A stretch of 64,000 nt of DNA from Xiphydria camelus (Eukaryota > Arthropoda > Insecta > Hymenoptera > Xiphydriidae). Positions 48,368-60,029 of the stretch are shown here, piece by piece; position 1 is the first letter of the stretch, and each line of letters begins with the position of its first letter. The notes beneath the pieces are model-generated. The model saw nothing but the letters and a program-made list of their open reading frames with translations, searched no databases and was not told the DNA's origin. The stretch spans positions 6,024,001 through 6,088,000 of the forward strand of contig OY783195.1 of assembly GCA_963678675.1 (NCBI GenBank), given 5' to 3'. A program made the translations under genes and the position numbers.

Positions 48368-48791
48368 ATGTCGTCGACAAAGCTCTACATACGCGTTCCC
48401 ATGTACCGAAATGCGAGTAATACGTATGCCGGGTAACTCGATCTTATCAGCCGATGCACTTATCTCAAGAGAAAAACGAGCATTGAGTCAACGATCGCGT
48501 CCCGCGCCGGGAAAATGATGCAGTTCCCGATTACAGTTTGCTCTCGAGTCGCGATTCGAGTGGAGCACGTTCCGCGCGTTTCTTCCCCACGATTTCGCCG
48601 CCCCCTCGAAACTGCCGTCGAACGTGCGACCGTCCAGCAGGACTCGAGGAGGTCGTCCCTCCTTCGGCTCTTTCGCGTGCCGCCTCCTCAATTTCAAACT
48701 ACTTCCCGTAACTTGAATCGAGCGGATTCCGAGTTTCCGCAATATGGCCGGCATGACTCTCTATTTGGCTAACTGGAAGAGAGGGAGAGGG

Positions 48792-48824
<33 letters not shown>

Positions 48825-49049
48825 GTGAGAGAATCCTAACTCGTAAACACGAACCAAGCTGCCGTAAACTAACTGTTAAGCCCTGTGCGCCGCGGGCTGA
48901 CCGGTGTATTCCATTTCCATTCGAAATGAATTCATGACTAATGTTGAACTTCCTCGGAGACTTCCGTGGCGAACACGTTGTGGCTGGCGATGAGTGGCTT
49001 TCGATTTTGACGGCTTACGCGGGATCGGGTCCCTCGATTGTGGATTTCC
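48368..49049. other. Intergenic: CpG-rich block and GA run
   Basis: 48480-48780 is CpG-rich; a (GA)n run lies at 48796-48820. No supported gene. Confidence 0.4.
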
Positions 49050-49215
49050 GGCACCTTTACTTCCGCTTCCGACATATTATATAGATCTAGCGTATTTCGC
49101 CGGAGGGATATTCACGGCGAGGATATTCGTCCTCTCTTCCATTCGTTTCGCATGCGAGTTTCAAAGTATTAACATAGATGTGCGATAGGGATTATTATAC
49201 CATTTTCTGATAACA
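49050..49215. repeat. Dispersed repeat shared with 6.4-6.6 kb
   Basis: Second copy of the block described at 6415-6592, same strand, with indels. Confidence 0.6.
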
Positions 49216-49705
49216 CTCATACGAAAGTATGAAAAAAGCATTAAAAAAGTATGAAAAGGAGGTTCATAAGAAAACGCCAAGAAAAGTTTGTGTATTTGAG
49301 ATATATAAAAAACATATTTTAAATGCATACAATACGTACCTATTCAAAAGATATACCTACGTTTTGTGTGCCGCTTTCTACATGCTTCACGAGTACTTAA
49401 ATATATTTTGAGTATACGAGCAAAAAGAACATATATCTTATATGTGTGTATAATTCAAACATATTTAAAAATATTATAAATGGAAAATATATTTCGGTTA
49501 ATACGCTCAAAATATGCTTGAAATATATGAAGCTAGATTTAAAATACATGAAAATATACAAATATTTGTTAAATACTTGCGAAGTATTTATATAAAAAGT
49601 GGCAAAAATGGGTACACATTTAAAATATATATATTTTAATCTTAAATGTATAACGTTTTTATGAGGGTAAGGGTATCATCCCTCAAATTATAAGTACGTA
49701 TGTAA
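49216..49705. other. AT-rich, degenerate ATATTTAAAATA-like repeats
   Basis: Units such as ACATATTTAAAAATAT, AAATATATGAAGC and TTTAAAATATATATATTTTA recur irregularly. No gene. Confidence 0.4.
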
Positions 49706-49903
49706 ACAGGATGGATCATTTAAGGCTCAGGATTAATGTGTAACTTAAAGTATCTAATAACAGCCTTTCAATCAACCGACAGTCGTTGGTACACGATCCT
49801 GGTGAGCGGAAGGCCATTGGGCACCCCATAAAAAGATGATAACCCGCTATATTGGTGGCTTTAAGTTTTACGCGAATTCTGGATCTTAGATGAATCACCC
49901 TGT
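49706..49903. mobile_element. 198-bp MITE with ACAGGGTG-type ends
   Basis: ACAGGATGGATCATTTAAGG at the left and the inverse of ACAGGGTGATTCATCTAAGA at the right pair over ~28 bp. The first eight bases resemble those of the foldback elements at 10.2 and 29.8 kb. Confidence 0.65.
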
Positions 49904-50834
49904 ACATACGTCAAAAGATGTCGAAAATTATTTCCTACTACATAACACGATTCGCGTGCCAGAAGTGATGAAATTTTATTCAAAAGGAATATTGCGCGAC
50001 GAGCCGAGCATTTGACGGCATTTGGCGTAAATTTTTCAACGCGTTAATACATTCACACGACTGTGACTTCGCCGGCATCACGCCCGACGTACACATAGGT
50101 ACGATAAATTCTTAACGCGAGATACACAGTCCTATGTAAACCTCTGTATCGTCTTGTTTCTCAACATTATATCTACATATTCCCTCGTCGTACAGCTGTA
50201 AATCATACATATATATGGAACTATAACGCGACGTCGTCGGAGTGAGTCTCCATCGCGTCGTCAAAACCGCGTCCCCTCGTTTCCGGAGGCGTCCATTTTT
50301 TCGAAAATCCTACGAGTACTCGAAATGATCCACATTTCTCCTGATATACTCGCACCATTTTTTATCCAAATACCCCGGGGAACGTATCAGCGAGCCCCCC
50401 CCCCCCCCCCCCCCACGCACACCACCAACGAATCTACCCCTCGCGGATCGCGTCGCGCGAACGACTCGTCGAAGACATCCCCGCTGTAAGGAAACTGTTT
50501 ACGAGCGAGAAAAGCGCGAAAGGGTGGATTCAGCAGGAGCGATACATCAGAAGTTTCATTGACAAATTTCCAAGCGCTCCTCGAAGCGACGACGAATCTA
50601 TCTCCCGATGTGATACGAGTCCGGACCGGGGATCTCTAGGGTGGAGAGAAAAGACAAGGGTAAAATTAACTTTCTTGCTAGGTAAATATTGTTTTCTAGT
50701 TAAAGGAACCACTTTTATATTATGTCTTGCTATGCATTTAGTAACAATAACTACTATCAAATAGTTGCATGTACTGTTGAGATTAAAACGATAATTATAG
50801 CAATAAGAACTAATTTTAATAGTAAACTATTTTA
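49904..50834. other. Intergenic: C tract and CpG-rich DNA
   Basis: A ~18-bp C tract at 50397-50414; 50220-50640 is CpG-rich. No supported gene. Confidence 0.4.
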
Positions 50835-51773
50835 GAGGAGAAGGTGCAAAAATGGAATATGCTTATAATATGGAATACCTCGGTTTTGATTAAACCAAGT
50901 GCCGCCTTCTGTCGAAAAACGGCTAAATTTGTGTATGTTTGCAACCTTTATTGGAGGCGATCTACCGCGCGCCGTTTTAGTATGGTTTCGGTTTACCATG
51001 TGTGTACATGTGAATTTCGCATGCTGATAATCTTAACACGTAAGTGAATATGCAAGCATAATTTTCTTATTTGCATGTTTTTACTTAAATATTTATTACG
51101 ATGCTACTGTATATAAACTAAAGTTTAAGATGACGTTGTATTTGTTTAGTTTTTTATTATGATAGGCTAGATATAACTTCAAATATTGATGACATGGGTT
51201 GTCGGTAATATCGAATACCAAATGCAGTTTCTTCTGATGAATCTGAGGGTTCAAGCAAAGATGTAAAACTTGACGATTCTGACAATGATTTGGAAAAGAT
51301 TCCAGTACATAACGAAAAAACGAATCGCGCCGCGTTTCGCGTTTGGAATCGAATGAGGATGATGCTCAATGCATGCTTTGCGAGAGAGCGTTTTCTGCAG
51401 ATCTGAGGGAAGAATTATGGGTCCAATGTTTAATGTACTCAATGTTGGCTCAGAATGAGTGTGAAGGCGCCTAAAAAGACGAGTATATTTGTGACTGGTG
51501 CAAGTAAACCATAAGTTACTTCATTATTTCTTAGATATTTAAGGTATTCCATATTTGCACCACCTTTTCTTAGGTGGGCATTTTGCAGTTTTTCATTCAA
51601 ACTTTTCTTTGGAAAAAATGTTTTAGGTAGGTAATTGCACATTTGCTTTTACATGTTGGTGCCTCTCTAATTGTCTAAAGTACCTTTTCCCTAAATTTGG
51701 CTTAATTCTATTCATTAACCAATAAAAATAATATTCCAAACAAAATGGTTTTCCATATTTACACCTTCTCTAC
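50835..51773 (+). mobile_element. Pogo-like DNA transposon, second type, internally deleted
   Basis: GAGGAGAAGGTGCAAAAATG at the left, and GTAGAGAAGGTGTAAATATG as the inverse of the right end, with TA outside (50833-50834, 51774-51775). About 939 bp. The interior repeats the end motif (AATATGGAATACC; inverse near 51540). The only coding relic is a transposase tail at 51355-51507 with the same zinc pattern as the 25-kb element. Confidence 0.8.
51355..51507 (+). pseudogene. Transposase C-terminal tail with degraded zinc-binding motif
   Basis: In frame from 51355: C-x2-C-x15-C (CMLC ... WVQC) and then CLMYSMLAQNEC, aligned to CTKCHGWAHELC of the 25-kb element with C to Y, W to L and H to Q changes; after a stop, DEYICDWCK and a final stop. 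An acidic serine-rich stretch (SSDESEGSSKD) lies upstream in a different frame. Non-functional relic of a pogo/Tigger-like transposase. Confidence 0.7.
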
Positions 51774-52114
51774 TAATTTGAAATAGTTGAAACTACTTTT
51801 AGTACCTAAGAGTTAAAATCCAGTACTGCAATAAATTACTTTTACTATTATGAACTTAGAGTTTATGTAGGAAGAATATTATTTATCATTGCTTTGCCCC
51901 TCTAAGCTTTATTTGTGAACTCTTAGTTTACTTTCGGTCAAACAGAATCCCGTAATACTCGCGGATGAATTTTGTAATGGTAAGAAATTTTTATTTTCGC
52001 GCAATTATATAATTTCATTTTCCACTCAGAATGTTATTAAATTTTTTTAATGGCATATTGCGAGAGAGACCACTTGTTGAAGCGCATACTGATAAAATTA
52101 CTGGACATGTAACT
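51774..52114. other. Intergenic, no gene seen
   Basis: AT-rich; nothing recognised. Confidence 0.4.
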
Positions 52115-52968
52115 TTAACCCCTTTTTCGTAGCAAAGCATCTTATGTTATGGTAGCTCACCGAGAAAAAGCCAGCTTCACTTTCACATAAACAAGAAAAA
52201 GTTTAATTCATTGAATATAAGCAAAGATGATCCACAGCCCTGATAATACGAAAAAAGTAGAATCTACAAGCGCAAAGAACAATAAATATGCAAGAAAACT
52301 TTAATTATTATGCTTTTTATATACATAACAAAATAATAAACTCGAAATAATTAATTTTACTATCACTAAATAGTAAACTCGAAATAGCCAATTTTTCCAT
52401 TGCCAAATAGTATTTAGATATCGTAATTCTTACTAGGAAATCATGGTGGTCGCATATCCGCATAGAGTCGCGATGTTCACATATGAGTCAAATAGATTCA
52501 ACCAATTTTTGAAATAATTGGCGTATGAAAAATATCCATCCATTTAAAATCGACAAATTATGGACCATTTCTTGAACATTGCAGAATATGAAATCACCAC
52601 GTTTACATAAGAAATGATATGATGACATTCAAAAACAGTCGTGAATATGTAAATGTGTGGAAGATCAGCTGTTTCATTAAAAAAGTAAAAAAATTTCCAT
52701 TTTTCAAGTTTTCTTGATAATATTTAAGGATTATCCTTATGAAATATGGTACTTAACAAACAAAAAAACAAATATTTCTGTAGTGCGCGTTTCAAAAAAG
52801 GTGTTTTCCGAAAATTAGAGAAGTTTTACAATACGAGTTTTGAAAAAAAAGTTTTTATTACGAAATTTGAGAAGGGTTTAATTTGGTTATAAAAAATAGA
52901 AGTACCTACAATTAGTTTCAAAATTAAAACCTGGGTCGACTGGACCCGCGGTGACTACGGAGGGTTAA
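52115..52968. mobile_element. TTAA-bounded element, longer copy
   Basis: Starts TTAACCCCTTTTTCGTAGC and ends as the inverse of TTAACCCTCCGTAGTCACCG. The 52450-52880 interior is homologous to the copy at 32.3 kb. 854 bp without transposase sequence; piggyBac-like by TTAA ends only. Confidence 0.6.
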
Positions 52969-54977
52969 ACAGTTTACTATTAAACTGGATTACGTCTTTA
53001 AACAACCCATCGAAGTAGTAAAAAAAATAGTGAACTGTACTACATTTTTCTCTCAGTGGGGCGGGAGGGGGAGGGGAGCTAAATTGGCGGCACGCTGGAT
53101 AAAAGAATGGATGCGGAAAAAGAGAAAGAGAAAAGGAAGAGAGAGGGTAAAAGAAAACGAATTACCGTCAGAGTAGAGTCGGCCGTTTGACGAGAGACGT
53201 CGTTTCCGTCGATGACGAATCGTTCGCATCCGACGCGCCGATATTTCTCCGGGGGCGGCGAGCCACCCGGTCGCATGTTTACACGAAAATACGAGTTATG
53301 CGGATCCCTTCGAAAGACTCCCCACGGGAATCGCGGAGATTCTATCATAGCCCCGCGCGCGCGGTTGGATAATAGAAGGATCGGCGGGACAAAGGGGAGA
53401 AAAAGGCGTGAGGTACTTTTCTTAATTAATGAACGAAGATTGAAATCGCTCTTGCCGCGGGCGAATTCAATGGAGATTGTTATTCCGATGGCGACTCGAA
53501 CTTCGAGCGAGAAAAGTCCGTTCGGTGTCGCGCGGTTTTCACGGGAAAATTACAGGAAGGCGTTATTATTGTTATCGGGGGATGATTGAGCCGTGAGGAC
53601 GACGCAATTAATTATTTTTCAGTTTCTTTTTAGGCACGCTTAGACAGCGAATATTTTCCAATACGTGGAAATAGCTAAATGCAGAATTGTTTAATTGAAG
53701 GCGTTTTTTCTGAAAGTTAATTAATTCGAGATTGCACCTACTACTTCCTATATTTTTTCATTTGTAAATTCTCGTAGAAAATGTTCAAAGACGTAATTAC
53801 GTACTGTACAAAATAGTTTTTATTTAATTTTCTTTTGTCTTGTCACGAAATTTTTGTTGCCAGTAAACTGGTCGAAACGAAGGTAAATAAAATCTCTTCC
53901 TGGGCGTTTAACAGAACTGGTCACATGCACTACGATGCAGTCATGTGCACTCGTGATGCGCTGAGTGAAGATGGTGTCTACCGAAAGGAAATTAATTTTT
54001 CTGCCCCGCGGCAATGCTCGACGCTTCTACTGTACGCCCGGCTTTAGTAAACGTGCTGAAATTTCTCGCGGAGCTGTCGTGTAAAAAAAGTTTCAACTCG
54101 CTCGACGGATATCCGCGTGAGAAGCGCGGGAGACAAAATTGCGGAGAATAGAAGCTATTATCGCGTTCAACGGTCAAGATCGCAAAAATGAAGCAATTTT
54201 GAGAGAAGTTCGACGAAGAAGCATTTCGTCAAATGCGGGTTTCCCACTAATTTTTTTATTGCAGAATTTAGCCAACATTATTTTCCCCACGTTTTTTCAT
54301 TTTTCATTTTCGTCCTCATTTATTGCTGGGAAACGATATTTGTGAAAAGGCAGCTACGTCATCGTATTGTAAGACTATCTCTCTTGCACTCATTGCCTGA
54401 CATAAGTGCGTCTCTCTTGCGTTTCGATGACGTCGCAACTTTGTAGAGAGAAACGCGGTTAGAACTTTTCAAATAATTATTTTTTCGGACATATTCTTCT
54501 TCGTGTGATATCAAACATGTATATAGATTACAAATTGAATTTAAAAATATGAATATTTCTTTATGAGACCGAATTCGCCCGGTATAGGAGATGAATAAAT
54601 CAGAAATCTCATCATGCGTGCCGTCGTTTTCAAACGTCTGCCATTCTGGGCACGTTTTTTTGGCCATTCAAACGTTACGCATACGAAAAAAAGATGTCTT
54701 CCTTCAGACTTAATAAACGAATTTAACTCAAGAACCCTTCGGATCGCAATATGGCGACGGCGGAATTGTTGGGTTCGGTCAGGGTGACTTTGGAGGGAGG
54801 GTCTAGTGGTGAGAGATGAAGAATGGCAAAGTTCGGAATCGATTGATCGGAGAGCAAAAAGTTTCGTACAAAAATAATGCGATTTTAATACTTCTCCAAC
54901 TTCTGTTCGAGACATTTTTCTGCGAGACTAGCCAATCGCGAGACTCGTCTGCTTCTAAATTGATTTTCGAAAGCAGA
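52969..54977. other. Intergenic: isolated MITE end and CpG-rich block
   Basis: ATTTTTCTCTCAGTG at 53044-53058 is a lone right end of the CACTGAG type. 53050-53600 is CpG-rich, with frames on both strands lacking domains. 53600-54977 is ordinary DNA. Confidence 0.4.
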
Positions 54978-55277
54978 TATACTCGAAAGAAATATTAGTA
55001 TCAAAAGTATCTTTAAGAATATGAGAATTCAGGAGCCAAAAAATCATTTTCTAAGCTTCAACGCGATAGAGAGACACGAGTAAGCCTATTTCGATGCAAC
55101 TAGACTCGCGATTGACGTACCAATCTTCATTTCGAAAAAAAAGATCTGTATCAAAGGTGTCTTTGAGGGGATTAGAATTTAGGAGCCAAAAGATCATTTT
55201 CAAAGATTCAATGCGATAAAGAGATATGAGCAAGATTATCTCGATGCAACCAGGCTCGAGATTGACGTACCGATCTT
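54978..55277 (+). repeat. Two-copy tandem duplication, period 150 bp
   Basis: TATCAAARGTRTCTTT, AGGAGCCAAAARATCATTTT and GATTGACGTACC occur at 54999 and 55149 onward in the same order. Diverged roughly 15-20% by eye. Confidence 0.75.
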
Positions 55278-55352
55278 ATCCACAAAGAGACCTAGATAAC
55301 GAAAACAGAATTTCTATTTTGAGGCTTCGCTCCACCTGCGATAATACACCGT

Positions 55353-55630
55353 ACATATCGACGCTGGCAAATAAAAACATCGTATCTCAATTTTTGGCCA
55401 AAATGAGTTGACATCACTTTTCAATATAAGAAATTATCCTCTTTCAATTAAAACAATGACTTCTAAATTATTTGTGCAAATATGTGGATTTTAAAAAAAA
55501 GTAGTTTAATCGTATCTAATTAATATGGAAATTTTTGGCATAAATATTATATTATCGACTTTAAACCTACTTTCTCTGAGAAACTGTCATTACTGAGATA
55601 CGATGTTCTTATTTGCGAGCGTCGACATAT
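55353..55630. mobile_element. 278-bp MITE
   Basis: ACATATCGACGCTGGCAAAT and the inverse of ATATGTCGACGCTCGCAAAT pair over about 40 bp to ATCGTATCTCA. The interior is AT-rich and non-coding. Confidence 0.75.
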
Positions 55631-56099
55631 TCATCCCCTTTAAATACATTCGTGCTCACCGCGCGAATAACTACACTCGCCGCGGGCGAGCCTCTGAGAA
55701 ACGCATAAAAGGGGTGTTTTAAAGACGGACCCGTAAAGGCCGAGCGGCCGCGTTCTCCCGTTTTAACGCGTTCGAGGAGGAGAGCGTATCGTCTCGCGGA
55801 GAGAATTTTAGAAGCGGATACCAGCGGCGCGCGGCTCTTATAATTTTTCGCTACATTTTTCGACGTTAAATTCCGCAGCTTCGCGCTACCGCTCTTTCAT
55901 AAACATCACCTACCTCCTGCCACTCTCCATCTCCCTGAATCTCTTCCTCGGCATTTACCCCCTCACCCCCTCATCCCCTATCCACCTTTGCTCTTCTCGC
56001 CACAGCGTAGAGCGCTGGAACCCGTGTGTGCGTGCGGTTAAAAAACTGCCCCCGGGGCAAATAAACGAAAACCAACCCGAGACTTTACGATCGCCACTT
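55631..56099. other. GC-rich flank of the tandem repeat
   Basis: CpG-rich, then CT-rich (55905-55980). No gene called. Confidence 0.35.
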
Positions 56100-57440
56100 A
56101 CTTTTATAGTTCTGATATTTCCCGTATAAATATATACGCATAAACACACGCACAGCCCCCATATTTCGCCTCGACGGTAAAGTTTGACGGGAAGCGCGCA
56201 CCCTTCTGCCATTCCCTCCCTGCCCCCCCCCCCCCTCGCTTCCCGCGGTACCGAGGGGAGCACTTCGCGACGGCGCAAGAAAAGTCGAAAGTTCGAGGGG
56301 GGCAACGACGATCGTAATCGTAACTGACGTGAGACATATATACGCGGCTAAACCCCGGGGCCGCGAAAAACGTCTCGACACCCCCGACTGGCTCAGCTCG
56401 CGTCGAACGGAGGCGAGAGTTGCGCGACTCGGCGGGGGGTGGGGATGAAAAATCTGTCGCGATGAAAAAAAACTCCGTCTTGCCGCTTCCGCGAAATTGA
56501 CTGCAACGCGTAGTAAATTCTCTCTCGGCGAGCGAGTCCGATTGTGGAAAATGAGAAACGGCCTCGTAAAACCCCGGAGGAAATTTTCCGCGTCTCCTCT
56601 CCATGGAAAGATTTGGCGGCGCGCGAGGATTTATCATCCGCGAAGTGCGTCCTTTACCTACTTTTGTAGTTCCGATATTTCTTGCGACGGGGCCGTGTAC
56701 ACGGGGGCTTCTGTATTCCATCCCCGGCGGGAAAGTTTGACGTGGCGTCCATCCCACCCCCCACCCCCCGTCGCCGTTTCCACCCCCTTTTTTCCCGCGA
56801 AAAAACCGAGAAAAGCACCTCGCGCGGCGGGAAAAGTCGAAAGTTCGAGTCGTAATCGTAACTGACGTGAGCCGGGCGCGCGCCTAAATCCCGGTGCTCG
56901 GCAAAAATGTCTCGACACGTCGCGGGTGACTCGACGTTCGTCCCCGAGTGTTGCGCGACACGGCGAGAGGAGACGAATCCGTCGCGATGAATGAAAGATT
57001 CTTCCCGTCGAATAAACTGCAGCGGGAATAAACGTCCCGATGAGAGAGTCCCCGATTGGAAATGAAACAGCCTCGTAAAACCGCCCCGGGACGAAATTCC
57101 CGCGCGCGGTGGGATGTAAGCGACGCGGAACATATTCCCCGTCGGAAAGATTTGGCGCGCAGAGCGCGAAGATTTACCTTCCGCAAAGTCCTCTACCTAC
57201 TTTTATAGTTCGGATATTTTCTACGATAAACGGACGACCTCCATATTTCGTTCCGACCGAATAATTTGACGCGGAGCGCGCGCGCTCATCCTCTCCTCGC
57301 CTTTACTCACCCCTGCTTTCCGCGCGGCGCGAAGAGGGCGAGGGAGAACGAGAGAGAGAGAGAGAGAGTATTTTACGGGGAAAAAGTCGGAGGTTGAAGG
57401 GGGGCAACGACGGTCATAATCGTAACTGACATAAGATAGG
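56100..57440 (+). repeat. GC-rich tandem repeat, ~550-bp unit, about 2.5 copies
   Basis: ACTTTTRTAGTTCYGATATT-like starts lie at about 56100, 56659 and 57201 (spacings ~559 and ~542). Each copy continues with TTTGACG, GGAAAAGTCGRARGTT, CGTAATCGTAACTGACRTRA and, in the first two, GTCTCGACAC, GTCGCGATGAA and GAAAGATTTGGCG in order. Copies differ by substitutions and indels. Frames on the minus strand (VSYDYD in each) just reflect the repeat; coding is not supported. Confidence 0.8.
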
Positions 57441-57981
57441 AATGTATATACTCGAGCTCCGAGGCGTTTCAAACGTCTCAACACATCGAGAAACTCTTCG
57501 GCGTCTCTTTCTCTGCGCGAGCGTGATATACGCGAGAGACGCATGTATATGTGGGTGCAAAGCGCGAAGCACACGCTTTATCCGCAAGCCGCGAGACGTT
57601 CAAAAGGACTCCACAGCCGCGCGATGATTGACTCGCTTCATAAGTCTGCTCTGCCTTTATTTTCGCCAACCCCATTTCAAGTTATATGAAAGTGAGGGCC
57701 GGCTCTTTCGAAGGACTCGACGAGGGTCGCTTTCCCTCCCTTAAATTGCGGGCGTCGATCGACGACGCGTGAGGTAACGCGCCACGGTAGAGATTCTTAC
57801 GTATACACGTGTCGGAATGTTTCGACGCAGCGTCAGCGCTTCGTACCCGCACGTACTCGGCCGAGGAGGGAGGGCCTCGAGCGAATAATAAGTTATCGGA
57901 ACGCGGAAAATGTCTCGCTTTGTATTCCGAAGGGTGGATAAAATGTGTGATAAAGCGAGACCAGATTACGAGAGATAGATA
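57441..57981. other. CpG-rich, no gene seen
   Basis: Continuation of the GC-rich block; no domain in any frame. Confidence 0.35.
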
Positions 57982-58248
57982 CACTGAGAAAAGTAACTTG
58001 GTTAAAATGGTTAAATGAGTTTCGTTATACTAATCAAAATACTAGTAAGTTGAAACAGATGTTTTATTATTTCAACTGTATGTCTGGTTATTTTAACTAC
58101 ACATCAAGTTATTCTAATTACATGTCTAGTTATTTTTACTAAAAAATGGTCAGTCAATCAAAACAGATGGAGGTTCCATATTTTGCCAAATGTTTTGGTT
58201 ATGGTCTCCAGGATTTTGATTAAACTGACCAGGTTATTTTTCTCAGTG
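57982..58248 (+). mobile_element. CACTGAG-family MITE, array member 1
   Basis: CACTGAGAAAAGTAACTTGG to CCAGGTTATTTTTCTCAGTG. The inside has about three ~21-bp units (YATCWRGTTATTYTAAYTACA) and the core AGGTTCCATATTTTGCCAAA. A TA precedes the left end. Confidence 0.85.
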
Positions 58249-58539
58249 CATTGGAAAAAATAATTATGTTAAAACGATAAAACGCATCTGGTTAAATGAA
58301 TTTAGCTATTCTAAGCAAAATACTAGAAAGTTGATACTAGAAATATATAGTTATTCCGATTATATGATTATATTTATTTAATTAGTTAGTCATGACTAGT
58401 TGTTTTAACTACATATCTAGTTATTCTAACTAGAAAATGGTCAGTTTAATCAAACAGATGGAGGATATATATTTCACCAAACAGTTTGTTCATGGTCTTC
58501 AGGATTTTGATTAAATTGACCAGGTTATTTTTCTCAGTG
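58249..58539 (+). mobile_element. CACTGAG-family MITE, array member 2
   Basis: Starts right after member 1 with a degraded left end (CATTGGAAAAAATAATTATG) and ends ACCAGGTTATTTTTCTCAGTG-like. Same internal layout. Confidence 0.75.
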
Positions 58540-58710
58540 CCCTAATTATTCTAACTACATGTCTAGTTATTTTATCCTGAAAAAATGGTCAGTTTAACCA
58601 AACAGATGGAAGATCCATATTTCACCAAACGGTTTGATTGGGGTCTCCAGGATTCAGAATTTTGCTTAAATTGACCAGATTATTTTTCTCTTTTATTATT
58701 TTTCTCAATA
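58540..58710 (+). mobile_element. CACTGAG-family MITE, array member 3 (left part missing)
   Basis: Begins inside the ~21-bp units, then GGAAGATCCATATTTCACCA and a partly duplicated end ATTATTTTTCTC..TTTCTCAATA. Confidence 0.7.
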
Positions 58711-59199
58711 TATAGGTATTCTCTAATGTACGCAAATACTAACTCGGATTGACCCCCTTTTCTCACTATCGATCATAGTAAGCCAACTCCAAAAACTACC
58801 CTAAAATGATCTTTCGTTAAAATAACATTCATAGGAATAGTTAAAATTTTAACAAAGCATCGCGTCATAAAATTTCGCATTTTTCTCGGCAATTTTGCAA
58901 TGCATTCGAAGCGATAATAGATATTACGGGGGCGGAAGAGCGCGTGTAAAATGCACGAAACGACCCTCGGAACTCCAGGCGCGTAAAATACCGAAAGTCC
59001 GACTGTAACGGAAAGTCGGACGAATACCACGGAGCGATCGTATCTCCTTAAGGCCGACTCGAAAACGATACGGTTCGCGACGACCTAAACTTTTTGGTGA
59101 GGGTAAGAAGAACTGTGCAGTGATAAATCCCGCGTGACCTGGCGACTGTATCTTCCCTACAGCGCTTTGGTCTGGTTACTTCGAACGGCACTCTCTCTG

Positions 59200-59264
<65 letters not shown>

Positions 59265-60029
59265 TTCTCTCTCTCTCCAACTTCCAGACTCGCTCCGGAG
59301 GCGAAATATTGTCTTGTACCCCCTTTCCCCGTCCATCTCGAGGTAGAGGGATATGCCAGGAGTAATTTTATGATGTATAAGTGTCCGCAAGTCTTATCCG
59401 TGAAATATTCCCGAAAGTATAGGTGTTACACACGGCTTTATTCTAAGAGGTAGTTCCTTTTCTTTACGAGATATTGTCGTAAACACTCGTCAGCGCTTAT
59501 AACGGTGAGTGACGGAGGAAAGTTGGTCTTCTTGATTCTGTTGCATCGTTCTATAATGTAAATCTATCGCGCAGAAAGAAGCGAGGGTTCGTAGCCTTCG
59601 TGAATGATGGCAGAGGGAATTATTGATGAATTGGAGGGAGGGGAAAGACGGATTTAAGAAGAGAAAGAAAATATAGCTAGGAGGATGAACGAGAGGGTGG
59701 ATATTGTTTTGGGAAGGTTGACTAGTAATTTATTATTGGAGAATCGCACTATTAAAAATGTATGCCTAAAGTTTTGGAAATTTTTCGAAGTCGTACTGGA
59801 ACTTATATTGACTTAATACTCGATAACTTCACATTCGTGTAAATGTTTCATTCATTTCCTCGATAAACTTTTGTTTACCTTGTCGAGATTGAGTTAATCT
59901 GAAGACTAGATAATTTTTTTTTATAAAGTACAACTTATGTTTCGAGCCTCTAAATCAAATCAGAATCTGTATGGGGATGTGATAGGACCGAAATTTCTTA
60001 TTTTAAAAAAAATAGTTCTTGAGAAGATG
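58711..60029. other. Intergenic: CT microsatellite
   Basis: A (CT)n run with interspersed TTTCT lies at 59192-59278. 58780-59190 is moderately CpG-rich. No supported gene. Confidence 0.45.

Noticed and set aside
56104..57574. Minus-strand frames of 86-217 codons with a recurring VSYDYD
   Set aside because: The recurring peptide follows from the DNA tandem repeat. Frames shift between copies and no domain is recognised.
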